Assembly (NCBI RefSeq): GCF_000164695.2
Contig: NC_014643.1
Location: 558,001 to 622,000 of the forward strand
Source of the DNA: Rothia dentocariosa ATCC 17931
GTDB lineage: Bacteria > Actinomycetota > Actinomycetes > Actinomycetales > Micrococcaceae
Direction of reading: 5' to 3'
Length of the DNA: 64,000 bases
Made by a program: the position numbers and the translations under genes. Positions within the stretch are counted from its first letter, which is position 1. The number at the start of each line of letters is the position of its first letter. Below are positions 55,204 through 63,104 of the stretch, one piece after another. Below the pieces are notes generated by a model. The model did not search any database. It saw only the letters and a program-made list of their open reading frames with translations, and was not told the DNA's origin.

Positions 55204-56262
55204 ATGACCATCCACTCTATATCTTCCGGGGATGCGGATGTTTCACGCACGCACATCAGTGTATTTACCCTGCCCACCCGCACCTTTACCGGTGGGTTAA
55301 GGTTCACGTGGCTTGATTATGTGGGCGAGGAAGCTCGGCGCAAGGCGGCGTCGATACACAGCCCGTCGGCCTCGGTGAGTTACCTGGCGACTGAAGCCCT
55401 CATGCGGGCGTTGGCTGCGCCTCGGCTGGGTATTTCGGGGCGGAGTGCACGCACGATCACGGTGGATCGGTCATGTCGGCTCTGCACGAGCGGGAAACCG
55501 CACGGTAAGCCGCGCATTACGGGCGTAAATTTCAATATGTCGCAGGTGCCTTCGCTGGCGGCGGGTGGTTTTTGTGCGCAGCAGCAGGTGGTTCTCGGTA
55601 TTGATCTTGAGGCGGTTCAGGCCTCACTTTTTCCGGGTTTCGCGCGGGTTGCGCTCACCATCGACGAACGCGCCGCCTATGAGTCCCTACCGCCAGGCCA
55701 GCAGCAGGCAGCGGGGGTTGCCATCTGGACCGCGAAGGAGGCGGTGCTCAAGGCAACCGGGCACGGGCTGAGCGTTTCACCACAGACGGTACAGATTGAA
55801 TGCGACGATGCTACCTTGGCGATGGTCAGCGCCCTGTGTGAACCGGCAAACCCGCTGGATGCGCCGGGTAGACAGGATCGCCCCTGCGAGCATGAGCTTT
55901 CGGTGAGTCCGCGGGTAAGTGTGCGTGCCACGCTCACTCTGCCCGAAGACTCAGATACGTCAACAGAGGAGACGTCGGCCGGCGGTGAGGACGCCGGTAA
56001 ACATCAGACCCCGAAAAACCGCGATATATCGGGCGAAAACACCCCTACAAATAGCGAGCGCTCGTTCTTTATTACCTGGTCGGTGCTGACGCTCAGCCCG
56101 GTAGCGCATCCAACGGCTGATACGGCGGGGCGGGCGGCGCATCCCGAACGGTTCCTGCTGGCGGTGGCAACCGAAGACACCGTTCCCGTGGTGGATGTGC
56201 ACTCGGTCGCCACACCGCTGGATGTTAAGCGTCTGCTGGAACCACCTGCGGCAGCGTATTAA
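55204..56262 (+). CDS. Sfp-type 4'-phosphopantetheinyl transferase, 352 aa
   Basis: The Sfp motifs are GIDLEAVQ (Asp134) and WTAKEAVLKATGHGL (Lys178, Glu179, Lys183), with GKPRITGVNFNMSQ upstream. It transfers the phosphopantetheine arm to carrier proteins. At 352 residues it is longer than Sfp because of a disordered loop near 245-285. The last 38 bases overlap the end of the convergent isochorismate synthase gene. Position beside the dhb genes suggests it primes a catechol siderophore synthetase. Confidence 0.85.
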   Translation: MTIHSISSGDADVSRTHISVFTLPTRTFTGGLRFTWLDYVGEEARRKAASIHSPSASVSYLATEALMRALAAPRLGISGRSARTITVDRSCRLCTSGKPHGKPRITGVNFNMSQVPSLAAGGFCAQQQVVLGIDLEAVQASLFPGFARVALTIDERAAYESLPPGQQQAAGVAIWTAKEAVLKATGHGLSVSPQTVQIECDDATLAMVSALCEPANPLDAPGRQDRPCEHELSVSPRVSVRATLTLPEDSDTSTEETSAGGEDAGKHQTPKNRDISGENTPTNSERSFFITWSVLTLSPVAHPTADTAGRAAHPERFLLAVATEDTVPVVDVHSVATPLDVKRLLEPPAAAY

Positions 56263-57355
56263 TGCCCAGTGCGCGCCCGAAGCTGCCCAGTTTCGTGCCG
56301 GTTTCGGTGTGTTCCAGCACCGGGTCTGACTCAGCCACAATACCCGCGCCCGCGTAGAGGATGGCGGTTTGCGCATCAACCTCAGCACAGCGCAGCACAA
56401 GCGCCCACTGACCGCTTCCGTCTGCGTTCATATAGCCGATGAGCCCACCAAAATAGTCGCGGCTAAACGGCTCAAGTTCGGCGATCATACGCCGCGCGGC
56501 CTCGGTGGGGGCACCGCAAATCGCAGGAGTCGGGTGAATGGCACGCGCACCATCCAGGCAGGTCATACCCCGTTTGAGCACACCCGAGATGGGGGTGCCC
56601 AAATGCCACAGCTGCGGGGTCTGCAGAAGCGAAGGCGCCTCAGGAATAGTGAGCTGGCGAGTCATGGGTTCCAGCTGCGCCCGAATATCGGCGATAACGG
56701 TCGCATGCTCGCCACGGTCCTTACGCGAAGCCATAAGTCTCTGCCCAAGAGCCTCATCCTCGGCGCTTCCATGCTCGGCGATGCGCGGCGCACTGCCCGC
56801 CAACGGGTGCGTTTTGAAGGCGCTGCCCTCCCCGGTGTCGGGTTCGGTACTGAAAATCAGTTCCGGCGAGGCACCCATCAGATACGGATGCTCTAACCCG
56901 CGGTGATCCTGCGGCAGCTTAACGCTAAAAACAAAGGTGTTGGGCTGCTGGGCGCGCAGGTTGTTGTAGACCCCGGCAAGGTCGAGGGTGCCCGGCGCAT
57001 AATCGGCGCGCAGCAGGCGAGAGAGCACAACCTTATCCAGCTGATGCGCCTTCATACGCTCAACGGCGGTCGCCACCGCCTGCCGGTACCCGGGGTTTTC
57101 GCGGCCCTCAATCTGCTTTGGCTCGGCGAGCGTAACCTCGTGCTCGGGCACTGGAATGTCGTCGATCTGCAGGCGTTCGGGCACAAAAAGATGCGCGGGG
57201 GCGTTCGGGTCGAAAGGAATCAGACCGACCACGGCGGTACCGGCGGCTTCGGCGGCAGCGCGCGCATCCTCAAGGGTGACCTGGCGCAGGGAACCGGCGG
57301 TGCGCATCACACGGGTGCCGGTGGCAAACATAAAATCAGGAAGATTATTGCTCAC
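56225..57355 (-). CDS. dhbC: Isochorismate synthase, 376 aa
   Basis: A chorismate-binding enzyme (EntC/DhbC/MenF type) that converts chorismate to isochorismate. Visible marks are LDKVVLSRLLRADY, the conserved RAIHPTPAICGAPTEAA segment and FSRDYFGGLIGYMNADGSG. The context with dhbA and dhbB points to 2,3-dihydroxybenzoate, not menaquinone. It is the third gene of the operon, 21 bases after dhbA. Confidence 0.92.
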   Translation of the reverse strand: MSNNLPDFMFATGTRVMRTAGSLRQVTLEDARAAAEAAGTAVVGLIPFDPNAPAHLFVPERLQIDDIPVPEHEVTLAEPKQIEGRENPGYRQAVATAVERMKAHQLDKVVLSRLLRADYAPGTLDLAGVYNNLRAQQPNTFVFSVKLPQDHRGLEHPYLMGASPELIFSTEPDTGEGSAFKTHPLAGSAPRIAEHGSAEDEALGQRLMASRKDRGEHATVIADIRAQLEPMTRQLTIPEAPSLLQTPQLWHLGTPISGVLKRGMTCLDGARAIHPTPAICGAPTEAARRMIAELEPFSRDYFGGLIGYMNADGSGQWALVLRCAEVDAQTAILYAGAGIVAESDPVLEHTETGTKLGSFGRALGINTLPQVVPADA

Positions 57356-57376
57356 TGATAACGCCTTTCGGGTCTG

Positions 57377-58144
57377 TTAGAAGGTTGCGCCGCCATCGGC
57401 AACAATATTTTGCATGGTGATATGCCGTGAGGCATCGCTGATGAGGAAGGCATTCACCGCCGCAATATCGGCGGGGTCGGCGATGCGCCCGAGCGGAATT
57501 CCCAGGCGGAAGGTCTCGGGGCTGCCCGCCACGGGTAGGGCGCTGAGGTCTTCGCCGTTCCAGGCGTCGGTCACCATGGGGGTGCGGGTGGTGCCGGGGC
57601 AGACCGTGTTCACGCGAATGCCGTGGCGCGCCAGCTGCAGCCCAAAGCTTGACGATACGCGCACCGCCGAGGCTTTCGAGGCCCCGTAAGCACCAAACTC
57701 GGCGCGGGGCACGCGGGCGGCGTTGGAGGCGACCGTCACCAGCGAACGCGTGTTCTCGGGCGATGTCTGTATCTGCTCAATCATAACGCGCGCGAACTCA
57801 CGCAGGCACAGGAAAACGCCGTCAGCATTGACCGCATGCAGCCGTTTCCAGTCTTCAAAAGAGGTCTCTAAGAGCGGTTTGCTATGCACGATTCCCGCCG
57901 CCAAGACGGCGCCTTGGATAGGTTCACCCACCTCAGCGGCGGCATGTGCGAGCGCCCGCACCGATTCTTCGTCGCTCACGTTGACGGAGCGGTAGCGGAA
58001 GATGGCGTCGCCGTAGGCGGCGAATGATTCGTGCGGTTTGTTCGCCAGATCAGCGGCATACACCGAACAGTTATTCTTGATGAGTTCGTGCACGGTTGCC
58101 GCGCCGATTCCGCCGTTTGCGCCGGTCACGATAACCCAGCTCAT
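57377..58144 (-). CDS. dhbA: 2,3-dihydro-2,3-dihydroxybenzoate dehydrogenase, 255 aa
   Basis: A classical SDR: nucleotide motif TGANGGIGAAT near the start, then the catalytic YGASKAS (Tyr and Lys) near 155 and the C-terminal IADPADIAAVNAFLISD. With dhbB and dhbC beside it, it should oxidise the dihydrodiol to 2,3-dihydroxybenzoate with NAD. The start MSWVIVTG overlaps the dhbB stop in ATGA; this is preferred over an ATG two codons upstream. Confidence 0.9.
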   Translation of the reverse strand: MSWVIVTGANGGIGAATVHELIKNNCSVYAADLANKPHESFAAYGDAIFRYRSVNVSDEESVRALAHAAAEVGEPIQGAVLAAGIVHSKPLLETSFEDWKRLHAVNADGVFLCLREFARVMIEQIQTSPENTRSLVTVASNAARVPRAEFGAYGASKASAVRVSSSFGLQLARHGIRVNTVCPGTTRTPMVTDAWNGEDLSALPVAGSPETFRLGIPLGRIADPADIAAVNAFLISDASRHITMQNIVADGGATF

Positions 58145-58839
58145 ACGCATACCTTCCGGAGTTCCGGCTCGTCTGCCGTGACGAGGTCACTGGCGTTGAT
58201 GTGCTCCAGCACCTCGGCGGTGTTAAGCACGCGGGAGCATCGACCCGAGGCGTATTCGCAGGCCATGCGGTGCTCTTTTTCGGTGAAGTCGGCGAGCGCA
58301 TCCGCCACCATGAAGGGCTGAATATCGCGCATGAACGCTTCAAGGGCGGTGGTCAGGCAGCCGATATGTGCGTATATGCCACCGATGATGAGCTGATCGC
58401 GCCCGAGGTCTTTGAGCTGCTCTTCGAGTGGGGAACGCGCGAAGGCGGAGTAGCGCCATTTGGTGAGCACGGTATCAGCTTCGGTGGGGGCGAGTTCGTC
58501 GAGGATCCGGGCGTTTTCGTCGTCCTGCAGGCCGTCGCCCCAGAAGTCGGTCAGCAGGCGCCTGTCGGCGGGATTCTGGCGGGGTGGTTGGGCGGTGTAG
58601 TAGACCGGTATGTTCGCCGCGTGTGCCGCATCTAGTAGGCGGCGAATATTGGCAATAGCAATATTGATTTGAGCGTCTGGGAGGGGTTGTCCGTCGCGTT
58701 CCAGTTCAAAGGCGCGCACGAAATAGCGCTGCATATCGTGCACGAGAAGCGCGGAACGCGCGGGATCGACCCGCCAGTTTACACGGTTTTGATGCTCCTG
58801 TTCGCGGTACGAATAGGGGGCAATCTTGGGTAGCGCCAT
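58141..58839 (-). CDS. dhbB: Isochorismatase, without aryl carrier domain, 232 aa
   Basis: The opening PKIAPYSYREQEHQNRVNW is that of EntB/DhbB. The active-site parts are LLVHDMQRYFVRAF, VLTKWRYSAFARSPLE and IIGGIYAHIGCLTTALEAFM. It cleaves isochorismate to dihydro-dihydroxybenzoate and pyruvate. EntB and DhbB carry a C-terminal aryl carrier domain; this protein ends after the hydrolase, so a separate carrier is needed for siderophore assembly. GAGGAG precedes the ATG at MALPKI. It is the first gene of the operon, behind a DtxR-type box. Confidence 0.9.
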   Translation of the reverse strand: MALPKIAPYSYREQEHQNRVNWRVDPARSALLVHDMQRYFVRAFELERDGQPLPDAQINIAIANIRRLLDAAHAANIPVYYTAQPPRQNPADRRLLTDFWGDGLQDDENARILDELAPTEADTVLTKWRYSAFARSPLEEQLKDLGRDQLIIGGIYAHIGCLTTALEAFMRDIQPFMVADALADFTEKEHRMACEYASGRCSRVLNTAEVLEHINASDLVTADEPELRKVCV

Positions 58840-58916
58840 ATGATCTCCTCCTGCCATTGAGTTACAACAGCTTAGGGGGTTCTTAATAGAACGTTTGTCT
58901 GTCTGCAAGTACTATA

Positions 58917-58935
58917 TTAGGTCATCCTTAGCTAA
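58917..58935 (-). promoter_or_regulatory. DtxR box before dhbBAC
   Basis: TTAGGTCATCCTTAGCTAA matches the DtxR palindrome at 15 of 19 positions. It lies 78-96 bases before the dhbB start, where a promoter (for instance TTGCAG, 17 bases, TAAGAA on the minus strand) could be blocked. It predicts iron repression by the DtxR in this window. Confidence 0.75.
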
Positions 58936-58961
58936 CAGATATAGACACCCCGTAACTAAAC

Positions 58962-59010
58962 GAGCTTCCCAACCCGCCGTCGCATCATGACAGCACGGGT
59001 TGGGAAGCTC
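58962..59010 (-). terminator. Terminator after rclA
   Basis: Perfect 15-base arms (58962-58976, 58996-59010), 40 bases after the rclA stop and just upstream of the dhb promoter, so it insulates the two units. Confidence 0.75.
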
Positions 59011-59050
59011 ACAGGCACCCCAAAGTTTCCTTTTATTTCAAAGGTAAAGT

Positions 59051-60457
59051 TTAATTCACAGGCACCGCATTCGCCAAAACCTCATTCAGGCCTTCGGTAA
59101 TCGAAGGGTGGGTGTAAATTTCATCACGTAGCTGCGATGCCGTAATATTGTGGCGCATTGCCAACGCCACAAGGTTGATAACCTCCATAGACTCGACCAC
59201 CAGCAGCTGAGCGCCGAGAATCTGGTCAGTCTCGGCATCAATCACAAACTTCATGATGCCGCGCGGGTTCTCCAGGGTCTTCGCACGCGGCATGGCGGCG
59301 ATAGCGGCAACAGGCTTGGCGGCAACCTTGATGGTGTGACCGGCAGCGAGCGCATCACGCTCAGTCAGGCCGACGGAAGAGAGCGGCGGGTTCATGTAGA
59401 TGGTTGCGGCAACCGCCTGGCGATCCTTCGTGGAGCGAGAACCATCGCCAAGCAGCTGCGAGAGCACCACGCGGTAGTCATCCAGCGAAATGTAGGTGAA
59501 CTGCGGGCCGCCGTTGACATCGCCGAGCGCAAAAATATTCGGTGCCGTGGTGCGCAGGTGCTCGTCGACAGCGATTGCGCCGTGCTCGGTGGTTTCGATG
59601 CTCGTGTTCTCAAGCCCCAGCCCCTCGGTGGCGGGTTTACGCCCGGTTGCGACCATCACGTAATCCACCTCAAGGTGCTTGGATGCACCCTCAGAGTCCA
59701 GGTAATTCACGGTCACGGAGTCGGCGTTATCGGTAACGGTCTCTATGCGAACGCCCGCGTGAGCGGTAATGCCTTGGTCGGCAATAATCTCGCGTGCTGC
59801 CTGGGCGACGTCGTCATCGTAACGCCCGAAAAGCGCGGGAGCGCCTTCAAGCAGGGTTACTTCGGTGCCGTAAGAGGAGAAAATACCGGCGAACTCGACG
59901 CCAATAGGGCCTCCGCCGATAATGCCCAGGCGCTTCGGGCGCGGGGTGAGCTTCTGCAGCTCGGTAGAGGTGAGCACGCGCTTCGATTCGCGGGCGCCCG
60001 GGATGGGCGGGATAGTCGCCACGGCACCGGTGTTGATGATAAAGCAGTCGGCGGTGACGACCAGTTTGTCCTCGCCCGCGGTGACCTCGACCTCGGTATC
60101 TGAGAGGAACCGCGCGTGACCGTCAATAAGTTTGGCGGTGGCATTCGATTCGAGGATTTCGCGGTTCTTCGCGCGCATGGCACCGGTGAGTTTGTCACGG
60201 AAAATCACGGCGCTCTCGTAGGCGGCATCCGCAGCTTCGGCGTTCTTTTCGCCGCTGGCACGGAATTCGTCAGCCCGGTGCACAAGCGCCTTGGTGGGCA
60301 CGCACCCGATATTGATGCAGGTGCCGCCGTACATGTTTGAGGACTGCTCGATCAGGGCTACGTTCTTGCCGGTTTTCGCGTAGGCGCCAGCAAGGGTTTT
60401 GCCGCCCTTGCCGAAGCCGATAACGACCATATCGAAGTGAAGGCGCGCGGTAGTCAT
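59051..60457 (-). CDS. rclA: RclA-like FAD/NAD(P) disulphide oxidoreductase, 468 aa
   Basis: The N-terminal FAD motif is VVIGFGKGGKTLA, the variant typical of RclA, followed by the redox pair Cys47/Cys52 in GGTCINIGCVPTK. Other shared segments with E. coli RclA are GGGPIGVEFAGIFSSYG, FALGDVNGGPQFTYISLDDYR, MNPPLSSVGLTE and the dimer end YTHPSITEGLNEV. RclA reduces Cu(II) and protects against hypochlorite; that role is inferred here. GGGAGA precedes the ATG. It stands alone, next to the dhb operon. Confidence 0.88.
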   Translation of the reverse strand: MTTARLHFDMVVIGFGKGGKTLAGAYAKTGKNVALIEQSSNMYGGTCINIGCVPTKALVHRADEFRASGEKNAEAADAAYESAVIFRDKLTGAMRAKNREILESNATAKLIDGHARFLSDTEVEVTAGEDKLVVTADCFIINTGAVATIPPIPGARESKRVLTSTELQKLTPRPKRLGIIGGGPIGVEFAGIFSSYGTEVTLLEGAPALFGRYDDDVAQAAREIIADQGITAHAGVRIETVTDNADSVTVNYLDSEGASKHLEVDYVMVATGRKPATEGLGLENTSIETTEHGAIAVDEHLRTTAPNIFALGDVNGGPQFTYISLDDYRVVLSQLLGDGSRSTKDRQAVAATIYMNPPLSSVGLTERDALAAGHTIKVAAKPVAAIAAMPRAKTLENPRGIMKFVIDAETDQILGAQLLVVESMEVINLVALAMRHNITASQLRDEIYTHPSITEGLNEVLANAVPVN

Positions 60458-60618
60458 AGTGTTCTCCCGGTGAAGTTTGAGGTGTTTATAATTCGTGTCT
60501 GGTGTTCCGGTGAACTTCAACAGGCGGCGTATGGCATTTATTCCTGGTTTTTGCAAGAAAACATTAAGTTTTTTGACGCTGCGCTGGGGGCGGGTCGTCT
60601 ACCTTATCTTATGCAACC

Positions 60619-60684
60619 TAAAAAGAGCCTTTATGTGAACAAAGCGTTGGAAATCCCACTTTATTCACATAAAGGCTCTTTTTA
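60619..60684. terminator. 26-bp hairpin related to the one near clpB
   Basis: Arms 60619-60644 and 60659-60684 pair with one mismatch. The core TTTATTCACATAAAG is identical to that of the hairpin at 28259-28322. It lies between the SDR remnant and rclA and would end the minus-strand higA-remnant transcript. Confidence 0.7.
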
Positions 60685-60706
60685 GACTCGGCAGCGGGGG
60701 CGCAAG

Positions 60707-60859
60707 CTACCGCGACACCACGCTTACGCGCTCGCGCTGATGCTCCCCCGACTCAATAAGGTCAAGCACGGCGATCGCGAAATCCGCATAGCTGATTTCG
60801 CTCTGCCCGGCGGCATTCATCGTTAGCACATCGCCTGCCAGCTGGTATTCAGAGGTCTT
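60707..60859 (-). pseudogene. C-terminal remnant of an NAD(P)-binding SDR-like protein
   Basis: An open reading of about 48 codons, EYQLAGDVLTMNAAG then ISYADFAIAVLDLIES to VSVVSR and a stop, looks like the last part of a YwnB/YtfG-type NAD(P)-binding protein. No start or Rossmann part exists; it runs straight out of the higA 3' end in another frame. A deletion or insertion joined the two. Confidence 0.65.
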
Positions 60860-61109
60860 CCACCATATCGAGCTCATACGTGGTTTGCAGGTTCAGCCAA
60901 AACTGCGGTGTTGTGCCGAAGTAGCGGGCAAGGCGCGCAGCTGTATCGGCTGTGATTCCTCGCTTGCCGTGCACGATCTCATTGATGCGCCGGGGCGGCA
61001 CGCCGATTGCCACCGCCACCTTATTCTGGGTAATCCCGAACCCTTCAATGAAGTCTTCTAACAGGACTTCTCCGGGATGAATTGGCGCAATTTTGTCAGT
61101 GATAGTCAA
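60849..61109 (-). CDS. higA: HigA-family antitoxin, 86 aa
   Basis: A helix-turn-helix antitoxin of the HigA group: IHPGEVLLEDFIEGFGITQNK at the start, VPPRRINEIVHGKRGITADTA as the recognition part, and a conserved FGTTPQFWLNLQ. The start is TTG with GAGGAGG ten bases before it, and overlaps the end of a HigB-like fragment. Its toxin partner is no longer intact, so the antitoxin is an orphan, possibly binding only its own promoter. Confidence 0.85.
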   Translation of the reverse strand: MTITDKIAPIHPGEVLLEDFIEGFGITQNKVAVAIGVPPRRINEIVHGKRGITADTAARLARYFGTTPQFWLNLQTTYELDMVEDL

Positions 61110-61260
61110 CGATCTCTACCTCCTCAGGTCCTAAATCGGTCCACCTAAAACATATTCTCCACTGATTATATTGTCTGCATATGACGTGTGGGGCGGCACG
61201 GTAAGTCGCAAAAGTGCATCCCATCCTGCGGGTTGCTTTGCGTTTCGCAGCTTAAATAGC
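61096..61260 (-). pseudogene. Degraded HigB toxin upstream of higA
   Basis: The last 23 codons read NQWRICFRWTDLG, then EEVEIVDYH and a stop, the C-terminal signature of HigB. Immediately upstream the frame changes: LRLTVPP appears in another frame, and the usual loop and GQYSIRIN strand between them are missing. No start or full-length ORF exists. The toxin is therefore broken by a deletion with a frameshift. Confidence 0.65.
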
Positions 61261-61337
61261 CTCAAAATAGATGTGCCTCTGCGCCTTGAAATCTAGACTG
61301 GTGGTAGACGTTTTTACCCTCGCATGAAGGAGCCGCA

Positions 61338-61871
61338 ATGGATGCCCGCGATGTTCTGCGTGAAGCCGCAAGCCGACCCGCAACTGAGGCGAAAGCCCTT
61401 GTAAACACTCTGCCAGAGGGGGTGTTGAACGCGCACGCTGGTGGGCATACGAATTCGATCGCCTGGCTGCTGTGGCATGCGGGGCGGCAGATGGATGTGC
61501 AGCTCGCGCAGCTGACCGGCAAGCCGCAGGTGTGGCATAGTCAGGGGTTCGACGCCCGCTTCAACTTGGGCGAGCTGGGCGATACGGTGGGCTACGGTCA
61601 TACTGCGGAGCAGGCGCGTGCCGTCGTGGTGGAGGATGCCGCGTTGCTGGTCGAATATTTGGGTGCGACCACCGCGGCGTTGAGCGAGTATATCGCGGGT
61701 TTGAGCGAGGCTGATTTGGATGACGTGATTGATACGTCGTGGACTCCGCATGTGACGCGCGGGGTGCGGCTGGTGAGCATGATCGACGATGCCGCCCAGC
61801 ACGTGGGGCAGGCGGCGTATGTGGTGGGTATTCTCGCGGGCGGGGCTGCCAGCTCGGACAAGGAGGGGTAG
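61338..61871 (+). CDS. DinB/DUF664-like protein, 177 aa
   Basis: A four-helix DinB-superfamily protein with WLLWHAGRQMD near 45-55 and DDAAQHVGQ near 150, which give the His residues of the usual metal triad. In actinobacteria, members act as mycothiol-dependent or unknown enzymes. AAGGAG precedes the ATG. Its 3' end is part of a direct repeat that recurs at 62450-62504. Confidence 0.82.
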   Translation: MDARDVLREAASRPATEAKALVNTLPEGVLNAHAGGHTNSIAWLLWHAGRQMDVQLAQLTGKPQVWHSQGFDARFNLGELGDTVGYGHTAEQARAVVVEDAALLVEYLGATTAALSEYIAGLSEADLDDVIDTSWTPHVTRGVRLVSMIDDAAQHVGQAAYVVGILAGGAASSDKEG

Positions 61872-61896
61872 TGGCTGTTGGTACGAGTGGAACCGA
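61844..61896 (+). repeat. Left copy of imperfect direct repeat flanking the MepB segment
   Basis: About 53 bases covering the end of the DinB-like gene and the first codons of the next frame. GCTGCCAG, GGGGTAG and GTACG-G-GGA-CCGA are shared in the same order with 62450-62504. Confidence 0.6.
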
Positions 61897-62389
61897 GATA
61901 TCTTCTATTAATAAAAAAGATTTTCCGAAGAAAGGTAATAAAATATTGAAAATTATTGATATCCTTCATGAGTTTTATGGTGATTTTGATTTCATTAAAG
62001 AAAAATGGAATGAGGACTATGAAGGTCTCCTTATTAAGACAAAGGAAGAGCAAAAATATAAAAGGTGTCGTTTAGCAAAGAGGACACCAAAAAAAGAAGG
62101 CTACTTTACAGTCTTTTGGAAAAAAGACCAAAATAATAATAATGTTCCTTATACTAATGAAGACTTGGGTGATGAACTTGTTATTGTCGTAATCGACAGC
62201 TACAATAGTGGGCTATTTATTATTCCGAAAGAGGTGGCAGTTAATAAAAGGATTCTCTCTACAAGGGATAGTAAAGGGAAAATGGCAATGCGTTTTTATC
62301 CACCTTGGTGTACAAATTTAAATAAAACAGCTCAGTCAACGCAAAAATGGCAGTTAGAATACTTTCGGAGTTATAAAATTGGGAATTAA
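61871..62389 (+). CDS. MepB-family protein of low-GC origin, about 172 aa
   Basis: From about residue 20 the sequence follows MepB: ILHEFYGDFDFIKEKW, RLAKRTPKKEGYFTVFWKK, VVIDSYNSGLFIIPKE and KMAMRFYPPWCTNLNKTAQ. The first ten codons are of local GC-rich type, starting at a GTG (VAVGTSGTE) that overlaps the DinB stop and follows AAGGAGG; they resemble the start of the following pseudogene. The rest is AT-rich, unlike the flanks, and was most likely acquired from a Firmicute. MepB has no established function. Confidence 0.75.
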   Translation: MAVGTSGTEISSINKKDFPKKGNKILKIIDILHEFYGDFDFIKEKWNEDYEGLLIKTKEEQKYKRCRLAKRTPKKEGYFTVFWKKDQNNNNVPYTNEDLGDELVIVVIDSYNSGLFIIPKEVAVNKRILSTRDSKGKMAMRFYPPWCTNLNKTAQSTQKWQLEYFRSYKIGN

Positions 62390-62449
62390 GTATATTTGAA
62401 ATAAATATTGGCAGAGGGCAGTGATATGAAAAAGTTAGAGAGTATTACA

Positions 62450-62504
62450 GGTGCGGCCAGTTCGAGAGGGGTAGCGTAGTGACAGTCAGTACGGGCGGAG
62501 CCGA
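62450..62504 (+). repeat. Right copy of the direct repeat flanking the MepB segment
   Basis: Repeats 61844-61896 imperfectly. In frame it reads ITGAASSRGVA and a stop, like the DinB-like protein's end GGAASSDKEG, and then a GTG start. It marks the right border of the low-GC insert. Confidence 0.55.
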
Positions 62505-63104
62505 TTGGCATGGTAGTGCAACCCCCGAGCAGGTCGCGACGGTTGAGTGTGTGTACCGTAACCATCGGAGCCTGCCGTATATTTCGCCGGAACGTAACCT
62601 GGCGGCGTGACTTGGTGAGGTGGAGCTGTCTTCGTCGAAGGCTGTTCCCGAAGTGGGCGCTTGAGCCGGTCGCCAACATTGAACCTTATGGTGGGTACCT
62701 GTTTGAGGTGACGGCGGGCGACATTATTCTGCTGTGGCGCATAAGCTTCAGTACCTTCAACACGCAGAGCTGGTTCCCGAAATATTTTGAGCACACCTAC
62801 GGGATTGATGCGGCGTTCGACCTGCGGATGCTGGTTGAGGCCGGGTTCGTGAAGGTGGAGTCTGCCGCGAATTCTCTGGATTTGGTGACTGCCCCGGCGC
62901 TACGTAAAGCCCTGAAGGATGCGGCCGTGAGTGGGCTAAACAGCACGAAAAAGGCTAATTTGATGAGTTTAGCTCGGGAACGCCTCTCCCCCCGCCCAAC
63001 TTGAGGATACGGTTCCCGTGCGATCCTACAAGCTCACCACCGCAGGACGGGCGCTCCTTGACGCCCGCCCCGAGGTGGTGGCTAAGCACCCGAAGAAGGG
63101 CTAG
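62479..63104 (+). pseudogene. SAP-like domain protein broken by a stop and two frameshifts
   Basis: Pieces in order: a GTG-started part (ATPEQVATVECVYRNHRS) to a TGA at 62608; a same-frame part LGEVELSSSKAVPE; after a +1 shift near 62645, LEPVANIEPYGGYLFE to the SAP-like LRKALKDAAVSGLNSTKK; and after a shift at a run of six C (62988-62993), VRSYKLTTAGRALLDARPE to KKG and a stop. Together they make a full-length protein of a family common in Firmicutes and actinobacteria. The GC is local, so it is an older resident than mepB. Confidence 0.7.

Noticed and set aside
59150..60103. Plus-strand open frame of 317 codons
   Set aside because: Antisense to rclA with no ribosome site or family likeness; a by-product of GC-rich codon use.
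62426..62475. ATG-started 17-codon frame ahead of the SAP-like pseudogene
   Set aside because: It is part of the repeat that resembles the end of the DinB-like gene; too short and without context to call a gene.
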